From: Arundinibacter roseus
Lineage (GTDB): Bacteria > Bacteroidota > Bacteroidia > Cytophagales > Spirosomataceae
DNA length: 64,000 bases
Assembly: GCF_004348825.1 (NCBI RefSeq)
Contig: NZ_SMJU01000009.1
Coordinates: forward strand, 62,001-126,000
Reading direction: 5' to 3'
The translations under genes were made by a program, and so were the position numbers. Shown one piece after another: positions 1 through 10,039 of this stretch. Under the pieces are notes generated by a model. It had not been told where the DNA came from and did no database searches. It worked only from the letters and a program-made list of their open reading frames with translations. How positions within the stretch are numbered: position 1 is the stretch's first letter; the number at the start of each line of letters is the position of its first letter.

Positions 1-2402
1 TCCGCAGTTTTTAGGGCTGTATCTGCGAGACCTTTCCGGGCACCGTGGGTTGAGATAAAATATTCGAGTACGTCCAATCCTTCCTTAAAGTTTGAAAGAA
101 TGGGGTTTTCGATAATTTCTCCGGCACCACCCGCCAGGTTTTTCTGAGGCTTAGCCATCAGACCTCTCATTCCTCCCAACTGACGAATCTGTTCCCTGGA
201 ACCGCGGGCTCCTGAGTGCATCATCATATAGATTGAGTTAAATCCACCCTGATCCGCTTCAAGCTGCTTCATGAGGGTTTCAGTAATGCGGGAATTTACA
301 CGAGTCCAGATATCAATTACCTGATTGTATCGCTCGTTTTCGGTAATTAATCCCATGAGGTAATTACTCCAAACACTTTCTACATCTCTTTTGGCATCTT
401 CAATCAATTGCTCTTTTTCGGCAGGTACCATCACATCACTCAATCCGATGGAAAGACCACCCCGGAATGCCATCTGGAAACCAAGCTCTTTGATATCATC
501 CAGGAATTGCGCTGTACGAGACACACCGGCAAGCTTAAATACCTGTCCAATGATTTGCTGCAATTTCTTTTTGGTCAGCAGTTCATTAATAAAGCCTACT
601 TCTTTTGGAACGCTTTGGTTGAACAGAATTCTTCCTGCTACGGTTTCGATGAGTTTTTCTTCAAAAGTTCCGTCCTCGTTCCGAACTCTTGCCCGACATT
701 TGATGTGAGCATGCTTGGAAACTCGTCCTTCATTGATGGCAATGATTACCTCATCTGCCCCGTAGAAAGTCATGCCTTCACCCATAATTGGGTATTCAGG
801 TGAGTTATAACGACCTTTTGTTACATAGTATAATCCCAAAACCATGTCTTGTGATGGTACCGTAATCGGCGCACCGTTGGCAGGGTTAAGGATATTGTGA
901 GAAGACAGCATGAGCATAGATGCTTCCAAAACAGCTTCCTGTCCAAGCGGTACGTGTACGGCCATTTGGTCACCGTCAAAGTCAGCGTTGAATGCAGTAC
1001 ACACCAAGGGGTGCAGCTGAATCGCCTTTCCTTCGATCAACTTTGGCTGGAATGCCTGAATACCCAAACGGTGCAGCGTTGGAGCACGGTTTAGAAGTAC
1101 AGGGTGTCCTTTCAGTACATTTTCCAAAATATCCCAAATCACGGGATCCTTGCGATCAACAATTTTCTTTGCTGATTTTACTGTTTTTACGATTCCACGC
1201 TCAATAAGTTTACGAATAATGAACGGTTTGAAAAGCTCGGCTGCCATATCTTTTGGCAATCCGCATTCGTGTAGTTTCAATTCCGGTCCTACTACAATTA
1301 CAGAACGACCTGAATAATCCACACGCTTTCCAAGCAGGTTTTGACGGAAACGGCCCTGCTTTCCTTTCAACATATCCGAAAGGGATTTAAGCGCACGGTT
1401 TCCTTCGGAACGGACGGCGTTTACTTTCCGGCTATTGTCAAAAAGTGAATCAACGGCTTCCTGAAGCATCCGTTTTTCGTTCCTCAAAATAACCTCAGGT
1501 GCTTTGATTTCGATCAAACGCTTCAAACGATTGTTCCGAATAATTACCCGGCGATACAGATCATTTAAATCAGAAGTTGCAAAGCGACCACCGTCCAGGG
1601 GTACAAGCGGGCGCAATTCAGGTGGAATCACAGGTACCATTTTGATAACCATCCATTCGGGGCGGTTTTCAATACGTGTATTGGCATCTCTGAAAGCTTC
1701 TACAACTTTCAGTCTTTTCAATGCTTCTGCTTTCCGCTGTTGCGAAGTATCGGTAGCAGCCTGATGACGAAGCTCGTACGATAACTCGTCGAGTTGAATC
1801 CGATTAAGCAGCATTTCGAGCGCTTCTGCACCCATTTTTGCAATAAACTTATTAGGATCCGTATCGGGCAACATTTGATTTTCGCGTGGTAGTTTATCAA
1901 CGATGTCAAGATACTCGTCTTCCGTCAGGAAATCCATGTAGCTTACACCGTCTTCAGCTTTCACACCTGCCTGAACAACCGCATACCGTTCGTAGTAAAT
2001 AATCTGATCCAGTTTTTTGGTTGATAGTCCCAGAAGGTATCCAATTTTATTTGGCAAACTTCTGAAATACCAGATATGAGCAACGGGCACAACGAGCTCG
2101 ATATGCCCCATACGCTCGCGACGAACTTTTTTCTCGGTTACCTCTACCCCGCATCGGTCGCAAATGATTCCTTTGTAGCGAATACGCTTGTATTTACCAC
2201 AATGACATTCCCAATCCTTTACCGGGCCGAAGATTCGCTCGCAAAACAATCCACCCATCTCCGGCTTGTAGGTCCGGTAGTTGATGGTTTCGGGCTGAGT
2301 CACTTCACCATAGGAGCTTTCCAGGATTGATTCCGGTGAAGCAAGGCTGATGGTGATATTTAGAAAGTCACTGTTTAGTTTTTTGTTCTTCTTAAAAGAC
2401 AT
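1..2402 (-). CDS. rpoC: DNA-directed RNA polymerase subunit beta' (N-terminal part, runs off the window)
   Basis: Largest subunit of RNA polymerase, carrying the active-site magnesium. The reading frame starts at an ATG at 2402 ([12 protein letters not shown]) and stays open to base 1, giving about 800 residues of a protein that is normally about 1,400, so the C-terminal part lies outside. The N-terminal zinc-binding cysteines are visible (WECHCG, then ICDRCG). The catalytic motif [10 protein letters not shown] is encoded near 960-990, and the frame exits the window in the conserved [17 protein letters not shown] segment. It lies 95 bp downstream of rpoB, the usual order, and is presumably cotranscribed with it. 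Confidence 0.98.
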   Translation of the reverse strand, partial: MSFKKNKKLNSDFLNITISLASPESILESSYGEVTQPETINYRTYKPEMGGLFCERIFGPVKDWECHCGKYKRIRYKGIICDRCGVEVTEKKVRRERMGHIELVVPVAHIWYFRSLPNKIGYLLGLSTKKLDQIIYYERYAVVQAGVKAEDGVSYMDFLTEDEYLDIVDKLPRENQMLPDTDPNKFIAKMGAEALEMLLNRIQLDELSYELRHQAATDTSQQRKAEALKRLKVVEAFRDANTRIENRPEWMVIKMVPVIPPELRPLVPLDGGRFATSDLNDLYRRVIIRNNRLKRLIEIKAPEVILRNEKRMLQEAVDSLFDNSRKVNAVRSEGNRALKSLSDMLKGKQGRFRQNLLGKRVDYSGRSVIVVGPELKLHECGLPKDMAAELFKPFIIRKLIERGIVKTVKSAKKIVDRKDPVIWDILENVLKGHPVLLNRAPTLHRLGIQAFQPKLIEGKAIQLHPLVCTAFNADFDGDQMAVHVPLGQEAVLEASMLMLSSHNILNPANGAPITVPSQDMVLGLYYVTKGRYNSPEYPIMGEGMTFYGADEVIIAINEGRVSKHAHIKCRARVRNEDGTFEEKLIETVAGRILFNQSVPKEVGFINELLTKKKLQQIIGQVFKLAGVSRTAQFLDDIKELGFQMAFRGGLSIGLSDVMVPAEKEQLIEDAKRDVESVWSNYLMGLITENERYNQVIDIWTRVNSRITETLMKQLEADQGGFNSIYMMMHSGARGSREQIRQLGGMRGLMAKPQKNLAGGAGEIIENPILSNFKEGLDVLEYFISTHGARKGLADTALKTA

Positions 2403-2458
2403 ATTGTTGATCTTTTTGCTGTGAGTCAATAGTCTTGGATAATTTATAAGGCTAAGTA

Positions 2459-2487
2459 CCCTCAAAGCCCGTGTTGAGCTTTGAGGG
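2459..2487 (-). promoter_or_regulatory. perfect hairpin in the rpoB-rpoC spacer
   Basis: A 10-bp perfect inverted repeat (CCCTCAAAGC / GCTTTGAGGG) with a 9-nt loop sits between rpoB and rpoC. On the transcribed strand no U-run follows, so it does not look like an intrinsic terminator. An RNA processing or stabilising hairpin between the two cistrons is more plausible. The role is inferred. Confidence 0.5.
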
Positions 2488-2497
2488 TTGCTTTCAA

Positions 2498-5400
2498 TTA
2501 ATCCAGGGTAATCTCCAATGCCAATCCACGAAGTTCGTGAACCAATACGTTAAACGACTCCGGAATATTTGGCTTTGGAAGATTTTCACCTTTCACAATT
2601 GCCTCATATGCTTTTGCACGTCCTACTACGTCATCGGATTTCACCGTCAGGATTTCCTGAAGAATGTGTGATGCACCGAAGGCTTCCAATGCCCATACCT
2701 CCATTTCGCCAAACCGCTGACCTCCAAATTGTGCTTTACCACCAAGCGGCTGCTGAGTAATAAGCGAGTAGGGTCCAATCGAACGGGCGTGCATTTTATC
2801 ATCTACAAGGTGGCCCAACTTCATCATATAGATGAGACCAACCGTAACTTTCTGATCGAACCGATCGCCTGACAGGCCATTGTACAGATACGTACGTCCC
2901 CAATCTGGCAAACCTGCCTCTTTCAATTCGGCGGCAACTTCCTCTTCGGTAGCTCCATCAAAAATTGGTGTTGCATAGCGACGACCCATTTTCAGACCTG
3001 CCCATGCCAGAATTGTCTCATAAATCTGCCCGATGTTCATACGGGAAGGTACCCCAAGTGGGTTAAGAACGATGTCAACGGGAGTGCCATCTTCAAGGAA
3101 AGGCATGTCTTCTGCCCGAACAATACGAGCAACAACCCCCTTGTTTCCGTGGCGACCCGCCATTTTATCTCCTACTTTCAGTTTACGTTTTTTAGCGATG
3201 TAAACTTTCGCTAGCTTCACGATACCTGCGGGTAGTTCGTCTCCTACTTCCAGCGCAAAACGTTCGCGTTTGAAGCGGCCCATGAGTTCGCTACGACGGT
3301 TGAGGTAATTACGTACTAACCGTGAGATCATTTTATTAAGCTCAGGTTCGTCCGTCCACGAATCTGTCAGAACGTCACCAATTAAGTTGACTTCTTCTGG
3401 TACAGAATATTGACTTTCATCGCGGTAAGGGTTGGCTGCGGGGAAAAGGTTTTCCGAAACATTCTTGCGATTGAATTTCACGCCTTTGCTCACAAGCACG
3501 TCACCAAATTTATGCTTAACTCCCTGACTGGTTTTCCCGTCTACCAGGAAAATCAGTTTGTCAATCATGTGCTCTCTCATGGCAAGCAAGTCACGGCTAT
3601 ACCGCTTCATGAGCAATTTAAGCTCATCCTTATGCTTGGCACGTTCTTCTTTGGTAGGGCGCGAAAATAGTTTGGTATCAATTACAACTCCTTTCATAGA
3701 TGGCGGCGCTTTTTTGGAAGCGTCCTTCACATCTCCTGCTTTATCACCAAAAATGGCACGTAACAGTTTTTCTTCCGGAGTGGGGTCAGATTCTCCTTTT
3801 GGCGTAATTTTACCAATCAGAATATCTCCTTCCTTTACCTCAGTACCAACCCGGATGATTCCGTTTTCGTCAAGATTCCGAACAGTTTCTTCGCTTACAT
3901 TGGGAATTTCCGCCGTAAGTTCTTCTTCACCACGCTTCGTATCACGTACTTCCAGTTCAAATTCTTCAATGTGAATGGAGGTAAAAATATCTTCCCGAAC
4001 TACTTTCTCAGAAATTACAATAGCATCCTCAAAGTTATATCCCTGCCAGGGCATAAACGCAACCATCATGTTACGGCCTAAGGCAAGTTCGCCACCTTCC
4101 GTACCATATCCCTGACAAAGCGCTTCTCCTTTTTTCACCTTTTGGCCTTTCAAAACCATTGGTTGCAGGTTAAGACACGTATCCTGATTGGTGCGGCGGA
4201 ATTTTACCAGATTATACGAAATACAATCATCTTCAAAACTCACCTGCCGGTCTTCATCCGTACGGTCGTAACGCACAATAATTTTATCAGCGTCCACATA
4301 GTCAATCACACCGTCTCCTTCGGCAACAACCAATGCACGTGAGTCCATTGCGACACGTCTTTCAAGACCTGTACCTACGATTGGGGCTTGTGGCCGCAAC
4401 AGAGGTACTGCCTGACGCTGCATGTTTGAGCCCATCAAAGCACGGTTTGCATCGTCATGTTCCAGGAAGGGAATCAACGAGGCAGCAACCGAAACGATTT
4501 GGTTGGCCGCAATATCCATAAAGGATGCCTGCGAAGGTTCTACCATTGGGAAATCCCCTTCAAATCGAGTCTTAATTTTCTCAACCGTGAAGGTTCCTCC
4601 TTTATCAACCGAAGCATTTGCCTGAGCAATATATTTGGAGTCTTCTTCCTCCGCTGTCATGTAAATGATTTCGTCGGTCAATTTTCCGTTGGTATCAATC
4701 ACACGATAAGGAGTTTCAATGAATCCCATACCGTTCACCTTGGCAAATACACAAAGGGAAGAGATCAACCCGATATTTGGTCCTTCGGGAGTTTCAATGG
4801 TACACAAGCGCCCGTAGTGGGTATAGTGAACGTCACGAACCTCAAATCCGGCGCGCTCACGCGACAGACCGCCAGGCCCGAGAGCCGACATCCTGCGTTT
4901 GTGGGTAATCTCAGCTAACGGATTGGTTTGATCCATAAACTGAGACAGCTGATTGGTACCAAAAAAGGAATTGATAACAGAGGATAATGTCCTGGCGTTG
5001 ATCAGATCAACCGGCTTAAAATCTTCATTATCCCGCACGTTCATACGCTCTTTGATCGTACGCGCCATCCGTGCCAAACCTACACCAAATTGTGCATATA
5101 GCTGCTCACCAACGGTTCTAACCCGACGATTTGACAAGTGGTCAATATCGTCAACTACCGCTTTGGCGTTGATCAGCCCAATCAGGTATTTAACGATCGA
5201 AACTATATCTCCGGTAGTAAGTACCCGAACGTCCAGACTAGTGTCAGAGCCCAATTTTTTATTGATCCGGTAACGTCCTACGTCTCCGAGATCATACCGC
5301 TTATCGCTGAAGAAAAGGCTTTGAATTACCTCACGGGCTGTTTGCTCGTCCGGTGCTTCAGCATTTCTAAGCTGACGATAAATTTGCTCAACGGCCTCTT

Positions 5401-6358
5401 TATCAGAGTTTGAGCTATCTTTTTGTAAGGTATTATAAATAATATTGTAATCCGCCACATTCATATCTTCCTTGTGCAGGATGATTGATTTTTGGCCGGA
5501 GTTCATTACTACATCAATATCTTCGGTAGCAATTACTGAGTCACGCTCAAGAAGTACCTCATTCCGCTGAATAGAAACTACTTCACCAGTATCTTCATCC
5601 ACGAAATCTTCCGTCCAGGTACGCAGTACCCTTGCAGCCAGGCGACGACCAACGGCTTTTTTCAGATTGGTTTGAGTCGCCGAAATTTCTTCGGATAGGC
5701 CAAACAAATCAAGAATGTCTTTATCAGAACCAAAACCAATCGCACGGAGCAAAGTTGTAACCGGAAACTTCTTCTTACGGTCAATGTACGCATACATTAC
5801 ATTGTTCACGTCGGTAGAGAACTCAATCCATGAACCTTTGAAAGGGATAATGCGTGCTGAATAAAGCTTTGATCCGTTGGTATGCTTGCTCATGGAGAAA
5901 AACACTCCCGGTGAGCGGTGCAGCTGCGAAACGATGACACGTTCCGCACCATTAATTACGAAAGATCCGCGGTCTGTCATGTAGGGAATATTCCCTAAAA
6001 ACACCTCTTGCTCAATCGTTTCAAATTCTTCGTGATCCGGATCATTACAAATTAGCTTTAGCTTTGCCTTTAAGGGTACAGCATAAGTCAATCCACGATC
6101 AATAGATTCATCGACGGAATATTTTGGCGGCTCAAGCAGATAATCAATAAACTGAAGCACGAAATTATCACGGGAGTCAGCAATTGGAAAGTTCTCTGCG
6201 AACACTTTGTAAAGCCCTTCATCTGAGCGATCTTCAACTGACGTATCAAGGCTGAAGAAGTCTCTGAATGACTGAACTTGTACTCCAAGGAAATCGGGAT
6301 AATCAATGATCGGACTAATCCGGGCGAAATTTTTTCTGGAAGTTGTTTGGGTAGCCAA
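2498..6358 (-). CDS. rpoB: DNA-directed RNA polymerase subunit beta
   Basis: Second-largest RNA polymerase subunit, 1,286 residues, full length for Bacteroidota. The rifampicin-pocket region is recognisable ([36 protein letters not shown]), as is the C-terminal clamp region ([38 protein letters not shown]). The start fitting the family N-terminus ([14 protein letters not shown]) is a TTG at 6358; no in-frame ATG lies close by, so this appears to be a genuine TTG start. It follows rplL after a 410-bp gap and precedes rpoC. Confidence 0.98.
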   Translation of the reverse strand: MATQTTSRKNFARISPIIDYPDFLGVQVQSFRDFFSLDTSVEDRSDEGLYKVFAENFPIADSRDNFVLQFIDYLLEPPKYSVDESIDRGLTYAVPLKAKLKLICNDPDHEEFETIEQEVFLGNIPYMTDRGSFVINGAERVIVSQLHRSPGVFFSMSKHTNGSKLYSARIIPFKGSWIEFSTDVNNVMYAYIDRKKKFPVTTLLRAIGFGSDKDILDLFGLSEEISATQTNLKKAVGRRLAARVLRTWTEDFVDEDTGEVVSIQRNEVLLERDSVIATEDIDVVMNSGQKSIILHKEDMNVADYNIIYNTLQKDSSNSDKEAVEQIYRQLRNAEAPDEQTAREVIQSLFFSDKRYDLGDVGRYRINKKLGSDTSLDVRVLTTGDIVSIVKYLIGLINAKAVVDDIDHLSNRRVRTVGEQLYAQFGVGLARMARTIKERMNVRDNEDFKPVDLINARTLSSVINSFFGTNQLSQFMDQTNPLAEITHKRRMSALGPGGLSRERAGFEVRDVHYTHYGRLCTIETPEGPNIGLISSLCVFAKVNGMGFIETPYRVIDTNGKLTDEIIYMTAEEEDSKYIAQANASVDKGGTFTVEKIKTRFEGDFPMVEPSQASFMDIAANQIVSVAASLIPFLEHDDANRALMGSNMQRQAVPLLRPQAPIVGTGLERRVAMDSRALVVAEGDGVIDYVDADKIIVRYDRTDEDRQVSFEDDCISYNLVKFRRTNQDTCLNLQPMVLKGQKVKKGEALCQGYGTEGGELALGRNMMVAFMPWQGYNFEDAIVISEKVVREDIFTSIHIEEFELEVRDTKRGEEELTAEIPNVSEETVRNLDENGIIRVGTEVKEGDILIGKITPKGESDPTPEEKLLRAIFGDKAGDVKDASKKAPPSMKGVVIDTKLFSRPTKEERAKHKDELKLLMKRYSRDLLAMREHMIDKLIFLVDGKTSQGVKHKFGDVLVSKGVKFNRKNVSENLFPAANPYRDESQYSVPEEVNLIGDVLTDSWTDEPELNKMISRLVRNYLNRRSELMGRFKRERFALEVGDELPAGIVKLAKVYIAKKRKLKVGDKMAGRHGNKGVVARIVRAEDMPFLEDGTPVDIVLNPLGVPSRMNIGQIYETILAWAGLKMGRRYATPIFDGATEEEVAAELKEAGLPDWGRTYLYNGLSGDRFDQKVTVGLIYMMKLGHLVDDKMHARSIGPYSLITQQPLGGKAQFGGQRFGEMEVWALEAFGASHILQEILTVKSDDVVGRAKAYEAIVKGENLPKPNIPESFNVLVHELRGLALEITLD

Positions 6359-6768
6359 GGCTATATTGTTTGGGGTTAATAGAACAATAAATTCAAGAAC
6401 TTATGCGACAAATAAGGAAGTGGCAAAAGCTCTAATCAGTTTAAAACCACAAAATTAGGCCTCGTAGAATTAAATAAAAAAGAACAGACCCCTCTTCTTG
6501 CTTTCTACGAGTAAAGAAGTGTTTCGGATCAATTCTTCCAATTAGTGAAGAAAAACAGAATGCCTGCTGTTTACAATAGGCTTTCAGGAAGATTTACTTA
6601 GAAATAAAGGCATTTAACTACTTGTGATCAAATGACTTAATTCTTTCATACAAAGAGAGAAACAACCTTTTGTATAAAATAGTTTGATGCCCTATTCACA
6701 AAACAGGAAAAGACCTGACTAGTGTCAGGCCTGTTCCTGTAAATTTATGGGTAAAGAAAAGAGATAAA
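6359..6768 (-). other. rplL-rpoB intergenic region, no gene seen
   Basis: This 410-bp AT-rich gap contains no credible ORF. It holds an imperfect hairpin at 6703-6740 (listed separately) just after rplL. A single TAATTTTG, matching the -7 consensus TAnnTTTG, lies at 6450-6457 about 90 bp ahead of rpoB, but there is no TTG at the matching -33 distance. A secondary rpoB promoter is therefore possible but weakly supported. Confidence 0.4.
6703..6740 (-). terminator. attenuator-like hairpin after rplL
   Basis: The outer arms ACAGGAA/TTCCTGT (7 bp) and inner arms CCTGAC/GTCAGG (6 bp) are separated by a symmetrical 4-nt internal loop. On the transcribed strand it is followed by a short U-rich run (TTTTGTG). 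Its place between rplL and rpoB suggests partial termination that would lower rpoBC relative to the ribosomal proteins. Efficiency cannot be judged from sequence. Confidence 0.5.
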
Positions 6769-7152
6769 TTACTTAACCTCTACTTCTGCACCAGCTTCTT
6801 CAAGTTGCTTTTTGAGGGCTTCGGCCTCATCCTTACTAACACCTTCTTTCAAAGGCTTAGGAGCGCCATCTACCAATTCCTTAGCTTCTTTCAGACCAAG
6901 TCCGGTAAGATCTTTTACCAACTTAACAACCGCAAGCTTACTTGCACCAGCTGCCTTTAAAATTACATCGAAAGACGTTTGCTCAGCAGCAACAGGGGCA
7001 TCACCATCGCCAGCAGCAGGACCTGCTACCATAACTGCACCAGCAGCGGCGGGCTCAATACCATATTCGTCTTTCAGAATTGCAGCAAGTTCGTTCACTT
7101 CTTTAACCGTAAGGTTAACAAGCTGCTCCGCGAAAGCTTTCAAATCTGCCAT
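6769..7152 (-). CDS. rplL: 50S ribosomal protein L7/L12
   Basis: Stalk protein of the large subunit that recruits translation GTPases. It has 127 residues, normal for the family. The N-terminal dimerisation segment ([19 protein letters not shown]) is followed by an Ala/Gly-rich hinge around residues 35-55 and a C-terminal globular domain with the conserved [32 protein letters not shown] pattern. The ATG at 7152 starts it, 103 bp downstream of rplJ. Confidence 0.97.
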   Translation of the reverse strand: MADLKAFAEQLVNLTVKEVNELAAILKDEYGIEPAAAGAVMVAGPAAGDGDAPVAAEQTSFDVILKAAGASKLAVVKLVKDLTGLGLKEAKELVDGAPKPLKEGVSKDEAEALKKQLEEAGAEVEVK

Positions 7153-7199
7153 TTTTATTTTTGATTAAGTGATTACAAAAAAAGTTTTTGAAAAATTTT

Positions 7200-7228
7200 G
7201 TGGCTTAAATGACCTCACGGATTGCCAC
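7200..7228 (-). promoter_or_regulatory. possible leader structure between rplJ and rplL
   Basis: The spacer contains a GTGGC/GCCAC stem enclosing CCGTGAGG on the transcribed strand, preceded by GCGGAGGTGG. It shares the sparse pattern GGAG...CGTGAG with the leader in front of rplK, and both precede genes of stalk or L11/L1 proteins. A regulatory or processing role is only inferred. Confidence 0.25.
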
Positions 7229-7255
7229 CTCCGCAGGGACTTATACTTACTAATA

Positions 7256-7792
7256 CTATTGCTCTTCTTTTTCGGATAAAGTCTTGAGAATCCCGGCCAA
7301 CTTGTTGCCACCACTTTGCAGGGCAGAAACAACGTTTTTGGCAGGAGATTGCAACAAGCCGATCACTTCGCCCAAAAGCTCCTGCTTGGATTTCAGCGCA
7401 ATCAAAAGCTCTAACTGATCTTCTCCTACGAACAGAGAATAATCTACGGAAGCACCTTTCAATTTTAACTTATCCTTACCGGATTTCTTACGAAATTCTT
7501 TGATCAACTGTGCAGGAACTTTACCTGACTCCGGATGAAACATCACGCCTGAAAATCCTTTCAGTACGCTTGCGTCAAAAGATGAATAATCGGTTGACAA
7601 TGTTTCAAGGGCTTTTCTGATCAGAGTATTCTTTATCACGCGATATTCTACACCTTTTTCAAAGCACAGGCGGCGAAGTTGATTTACTTCATCAACTGAC
7701 ATGCCCGATGCATTGGTGATATAGAAGTAAGGCGTGCTAGCGAATTTCTGACTCAATTCGTCAATTACTACTGCTTTTTCTTCCCTTGTCAT
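7256..7792 (-). CDS. rplJ: 50S ribosomal protein L10
   Basis: Base of the ribosomal stalk, binding L7/L12 dimers through its C-terminal helix. At 178 residues it is usual for the family. It begins MTREEKAVVIDELSQKF and shows the conserved VKNTLIRKALE-type segment (here YRVIKNTLIRKALETL). The ATG at 7792 lies 2 bp downstream of the rplA stop, so translation is probably coupled and there is no room for a separate L10 leader here. Confidence 0.97.
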   Translation of the reverse strand: MTREEKAVVIDELSQKFASTPYFYITNASGMSVDEVNQLRRLCFEKGVEYRVIKNTLIRKALETLSTDYSSFDASVLKGFSGVMFHPESGKVPAQLIKEFRKKSGKDKLKLKGASVDYSLFVGEDQLELLIALKSKQELLGEVIGLLQSPAKNVVSALQSGGNKLAGILKTLSEKEEQ

Positions 7793-7794
7793 AA

Positions 7795-8493
7795 TTATAA
7801 ACCTGGAATCGTGTTTTTATCAATGGAAACACTTGGACTCATCGTACTTGATAAGTGAATGCTTCTCACATACGTACCTTTTGCTGAAGAAGGCTTCAGG
7901 CGAACAAGTGTGTTAATAACTTCCTGAGCATTCTGTGCAAGCTTATCGGGGTCAAAAGAGACCTTACCGATGCTAGTGTGAATGATTCCAAATTTATCAA
8001 CCTTGAAATCAATCTTTCCAGCCTTTACTTCTTGAACGGCTTTTGCTACGTCAGTTGTCACTGTGCCTGATTTAGGGTTAGGCATCAATCCACGGGGACC
8101 GAGAATTTTACCTAATTTACCTACCTTAGCCATAACACTTGGCATCGTGATGATTACGTCGATGTCGGTCCAACCTTGCTCAATTTTTTGAATAAATTCA
8201 TCCAATCCAGCATAATCAGCACCGGCTTCCTTTGCCTCAGCTTCTTTGTCCGGCGTACACAACACAAGCACACGAACTTCTTTTCCTGTACCATGAGGTA
8301 AGGTAACTACACCACGCACCATTTGATCAGCTTTCCGCGGATCAACGCCCAAACGAACGTCAATATCTACGGATGAATCAAATTTTGTGTAAGAAATAGT
8401 TTTAAGGACTTCCGCAGCCTGATGAAAGTTATACGACAGATCGTTATCGAATTTCGACAGGGCCTCTTTTTTCTTTTTCGTCAATTTTCCCAT
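7795..8493 (-). CDS. rplA: 50S ribosomal protein L1
   Basis: Component of the mobile L1 stalk near the E site, 232 residues. It carries the typical [24 protein letters not shown] segment, the [19 protein letters not shown] signature and a C-terminal [16 protein letters not shown]. It lies 33 bp downstream of rplK. In many bacteria L1 represses its own operon by binding the rplK leader; whether that holds here is not shown. Confidence 0.98.
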   Translation of the reverse strand: MGKLTKKKKEALSKFDNDLSYNFHQAAEVLKTISYTKFDSSVDIDVRLGVDPRKADQMVRGVVTLPHGTGKEVRVLVLCTPDKEAEAKEAGADYAGLDEFIQKIEQGWTDIDVIITMPSVMAKVGKLGKILGPRGLMPNPKSGTVTTDVAKAVQEVKAGKIDFKVDKFGIIHTSIGKVSFDPDKLAQNAQEVINTLVRLKPSSAKGTYVRSIHLSSTMSPSVSIDKNTIPGL

Positions 8494-8526
8494 GTTCTTA
8501 AGTTTCTTAGGCGTATTACACTACGC

Positions 8527-8976
8527 TTAGTTGTTTTCTTCCCACGGGGCTTTGCCAGTCACGGTAATACCCATACTACGAGCTGTACCGGCTATCATTT
8601 TCATTCCCGCATCCACAGTGAAGCAATTTAAGTCCGGCATTTTGGTTTCAGTAATCTGACGAACCTGATCCCACGTTACTGAACTTACCTTGGTACGGTT
8701 AGGCTGAGCCGAACCTTTCTTCAATTTAGTTGCTTCCATGAGCAGAATAGCGGCCGGAGGAGTCTTGATGACAAAATCAAAAGACTTATCCTTGTAGTAC
8801 GTAATGACTACCGGCAAAACCATACCCATTTTGTCTTGAGTACGGCCATTGAACTGCTTGCAAAACTCCATGATGTTCAAACCCTTAGAACCCAATGCAG
8901 GTCCGATAGGCGGTGAAGGATTGGCCTGGCCACCCTTCACTTGGAGTTTGACGTATCCGGTTATTTCTTTTGCCAT
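8527..8976 (-). CDS. rplK: 50S ribosomal protein L11
   Basis: GTPase-centre protein of the large subunit, 149 residues. The proline-rich N-terminal linker ([20 protein letters not shown]) and the C-terminal RNA-binding domain ending in [11 protein letters not shown] are both intact. ATG start at 8976, 74 bp after nusG. Confidence 0.98.
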   Translation of the reverse strand: MAKEITGYVKLQVKGGQANPSPPIGPALGSKGLNIMEFCKQFNGRTQDKMGMVLPVVITYYKDKSFDFVIKTPPAAILLMEATKLKKGSAQPNRTKVSSVTWDQVRQITETKMPDLNCFTVDAGMKMIAGTARSMGITVTGKAPWEENN

Positions 8977-9050
8977 TGTTGTTTAATTTGTAGGTCTGAT
9001 GGTAATTCTGATGGCTCACGTGCAGGGGAAGCTCCTACCCATAAGAATTT
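8977..9050 (-). promoter_or_regulatory. possible r-protein leader ahead of rplK
   Basis: The nusG-rplK spacer contains, on the transcribed strand, GGGTAGGAGCTTCCC (a small stem), CACGTGAGCC and a direct repeat CCATCAG-AATTA-CCATCAG. A longer pairing GTAGG...CCTAC would enclose the whole segment. The position is where L1 repression sites occur in other bacteria, which makes an L1-binding leader a reasonable guess, but no direct match to a known structure can be shown. Confidence 0.3.
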
Positions 9051-9605
9051 TCAACTTTCCTTTTCTACTTGTGCGTAACTGAGTTCCACGGGCGTGCTGC
9101 GCCCGAATATTTTTACAACTACATTGAGTTTTTTCTTTTCTTCAAAGACCTCTTCAACAGTTCCTATAAATCCACTGAAAGGCCCATCAACAACTTTGAC
9201 GCTTTCTCCTTTAATGAAGGACATCGAAGGTGCTTCTTCTTCTTGTGCTGCCTCATCGACCCGGCCTAAAATACGATTAATTTCAGATTGACGGAGAGCC
9301 ACAGGCACTTTGGAATTACCTTCCGAATTACCTAAAAACCCAATGACACCTGGCATACTCGTAATAAGGTGAAGTACTTCTCCTTTGGATAGATCAGCTG
9401 AGATGATGATATAGCCGGGAAAAAAGTTCTTTTCACGAACTCTCTTCTTGCCATTTCTCATTTCATAAATTTTTTCCGTAGGAATTAAAACCTCGGGAAC
9501 GTATTCACTGAGGTTTTGACGGGTAAGCTCATTTTCAATATAGGTCTTGATTTTTTTCTCCTGACCCGATATTGCTCTTAGTACGTACCAATTTACACCA
9601 GTCAT
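9051..9605 (-). CDS. nusG: transcription termination/antitermination protein NusG
   Basis: Binds the RNA polymerase clamp through its NGN domain and Rho or the ribosome through its KOW domain. It has 184 residues, typical. The N-terminus (NWYVLRAISGQEKKIKTYIE) is the NGN domain; the C-terminal KOW domain is marked by VKVVDGPFSGFIGTVEEV. It is placed between secE and rplK as in most bacteria, 39 bp after secE. Confidence 0.97.
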   Translation of the reverse strand: MTGVNWYVLRAISGQEKKIKTYIENELTRQNLSEYVPEVLIPTEKIYEMRNGKKRVREKNFFPGYIIISADLSKGEVLHLITSMPGVIGFLGNSEGNSKVPVALRQSEINRILGRVDEAAQEEEAPSMSFIKGESVKVVDGPFSGFIGTVEEVFEEKKKLNVVVKIFGRSTPVELSYAQVEKES

Positions 9606-9644
9606 GCCGTTCTGGGATTGTGTTCAGACATTCAAACGAATGCC

Positions 9645-9836
9645 TTAAAAAGTCTGATAAAATAGATTGAGAACGTTCTCGAAAAGAAAATCCATCAACC
9701 CTACCACGAAGGCAAAGATGAGCGAACCCACCAATACAAGCGTTGTATTAGATTGTAACTCACCAAAAGGAGGCCAGGTTACGTGTTGGGTTATTTCTTC
9801 CCAGGAGGCTTTAAAAAATGAAGTAATTTTTTCCAT
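9645..9836 (-). CDS. secE: preprotein translocase subunit SecE
   Basis: Small essential subunit of the SecYEG channel, 63 residues with a single transmembrane helix, the short bacterial form. The amphipathic N-terminal helix carries the conserved SWEEITQHVTWP segment, followed by a hydrophobic span (LVLVGSLIFAFVVGLMDFLF). It starts at an ATG at 9836, just downstream of tRNA-Trp. Confidence 0.93.
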   Translation of the reverse strand: MEKITSFFKASWEEITQHVTWPPFGELQSNTTLVLVGSLIFAFVVGLMDFLFENVLNLFYQTF

Positions 9837-9856
9837 TCTCTTTTTTATACTTAATG

Positions 9857-9927
9857 CACGGGTGGAGAGATTCGAACTCCCATCAACGGTTTTGGAGACC
9901 GCTATTCTACCCTTGAACTACACCCGT
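9857..9927 (-). tRNA. trnW: tRNA-Trp (anticodon CCA)
   Basis: A 71-nt cloverleaf on the minus strand: acceptor ACGGGTG pairs with CACCCGT, the anticodon loop is CTCCAAA, and the T arm contains GTTCGAATC. The discriminator is G and the 3' CCA is not encoded. It is the first transcribed element of the secE-nusG-rplKAJL-rpoBC operon. Confidence 0.97.
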
Positions 9928-9964
9928 AGTCGCCCCATTCATATATTCCAGATGTTTGGGGCTG

Positions 9965-9993
9965 CAAAGATAGTTTTTTTTTATAAAAAACAA
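9965..9993 (-). promoter_or_regulatory. promoter for tRNA-Trp/secE/nusG/rpl-rpo operon, overlapping the tuf terminator
   Basis: On the minus strand the -7 element TATCTTTG (9965-9972) is preceded by TTG (9991-9993) with an 18-nt spacer, fitting the Bacteroidota consensus TTG-N19-TAnnTTTG. The TTG is part of the descending arm of the tuf terminator and the spacer is its U-tract. The predicted start is about 30 nt ahead of tRNA-Trp. Confidence 0.7.
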
Positions 9994-10024
9994 GTGCATT
10001 TCATAATGAAATGCACTTGTTTTT
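9986..10024 (-). terminator. intrinsic terminator of tuf
   Basis: A perfect 18-bp stem (core CAAGTGCATTTCA / TGAAATGCACTTG) with a 3-nt loop starts 15 bp after the tuf stop codon and is followed on the transcribed strand by a long T-rich run. This is a strong intrinsic terminator, separating tuf from the tRNA-Trp operon. Confidence 0.9.
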
Positions 10025-10039
10025 AGATATTTATTTCGA

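Noticed and set aside
1504-1764. Plus-strand frames within rpoC and rpoB
   Set aside because: Antisense to unbroken, highly conserved RNA polymerase genes; no independent evidence.
6450-6457. TAATTTTG as an independent rpoB promoter
   Set aside because: No -33 TTG at an acceptable distance; in an AT-rich gap an 8-mer with two free positions can occur by chance.
7793-7794. Classical L10 leader in front of rplJ
   Set aside because: Only 2 bp separate rplA and rplJ, so no leader can be present there.
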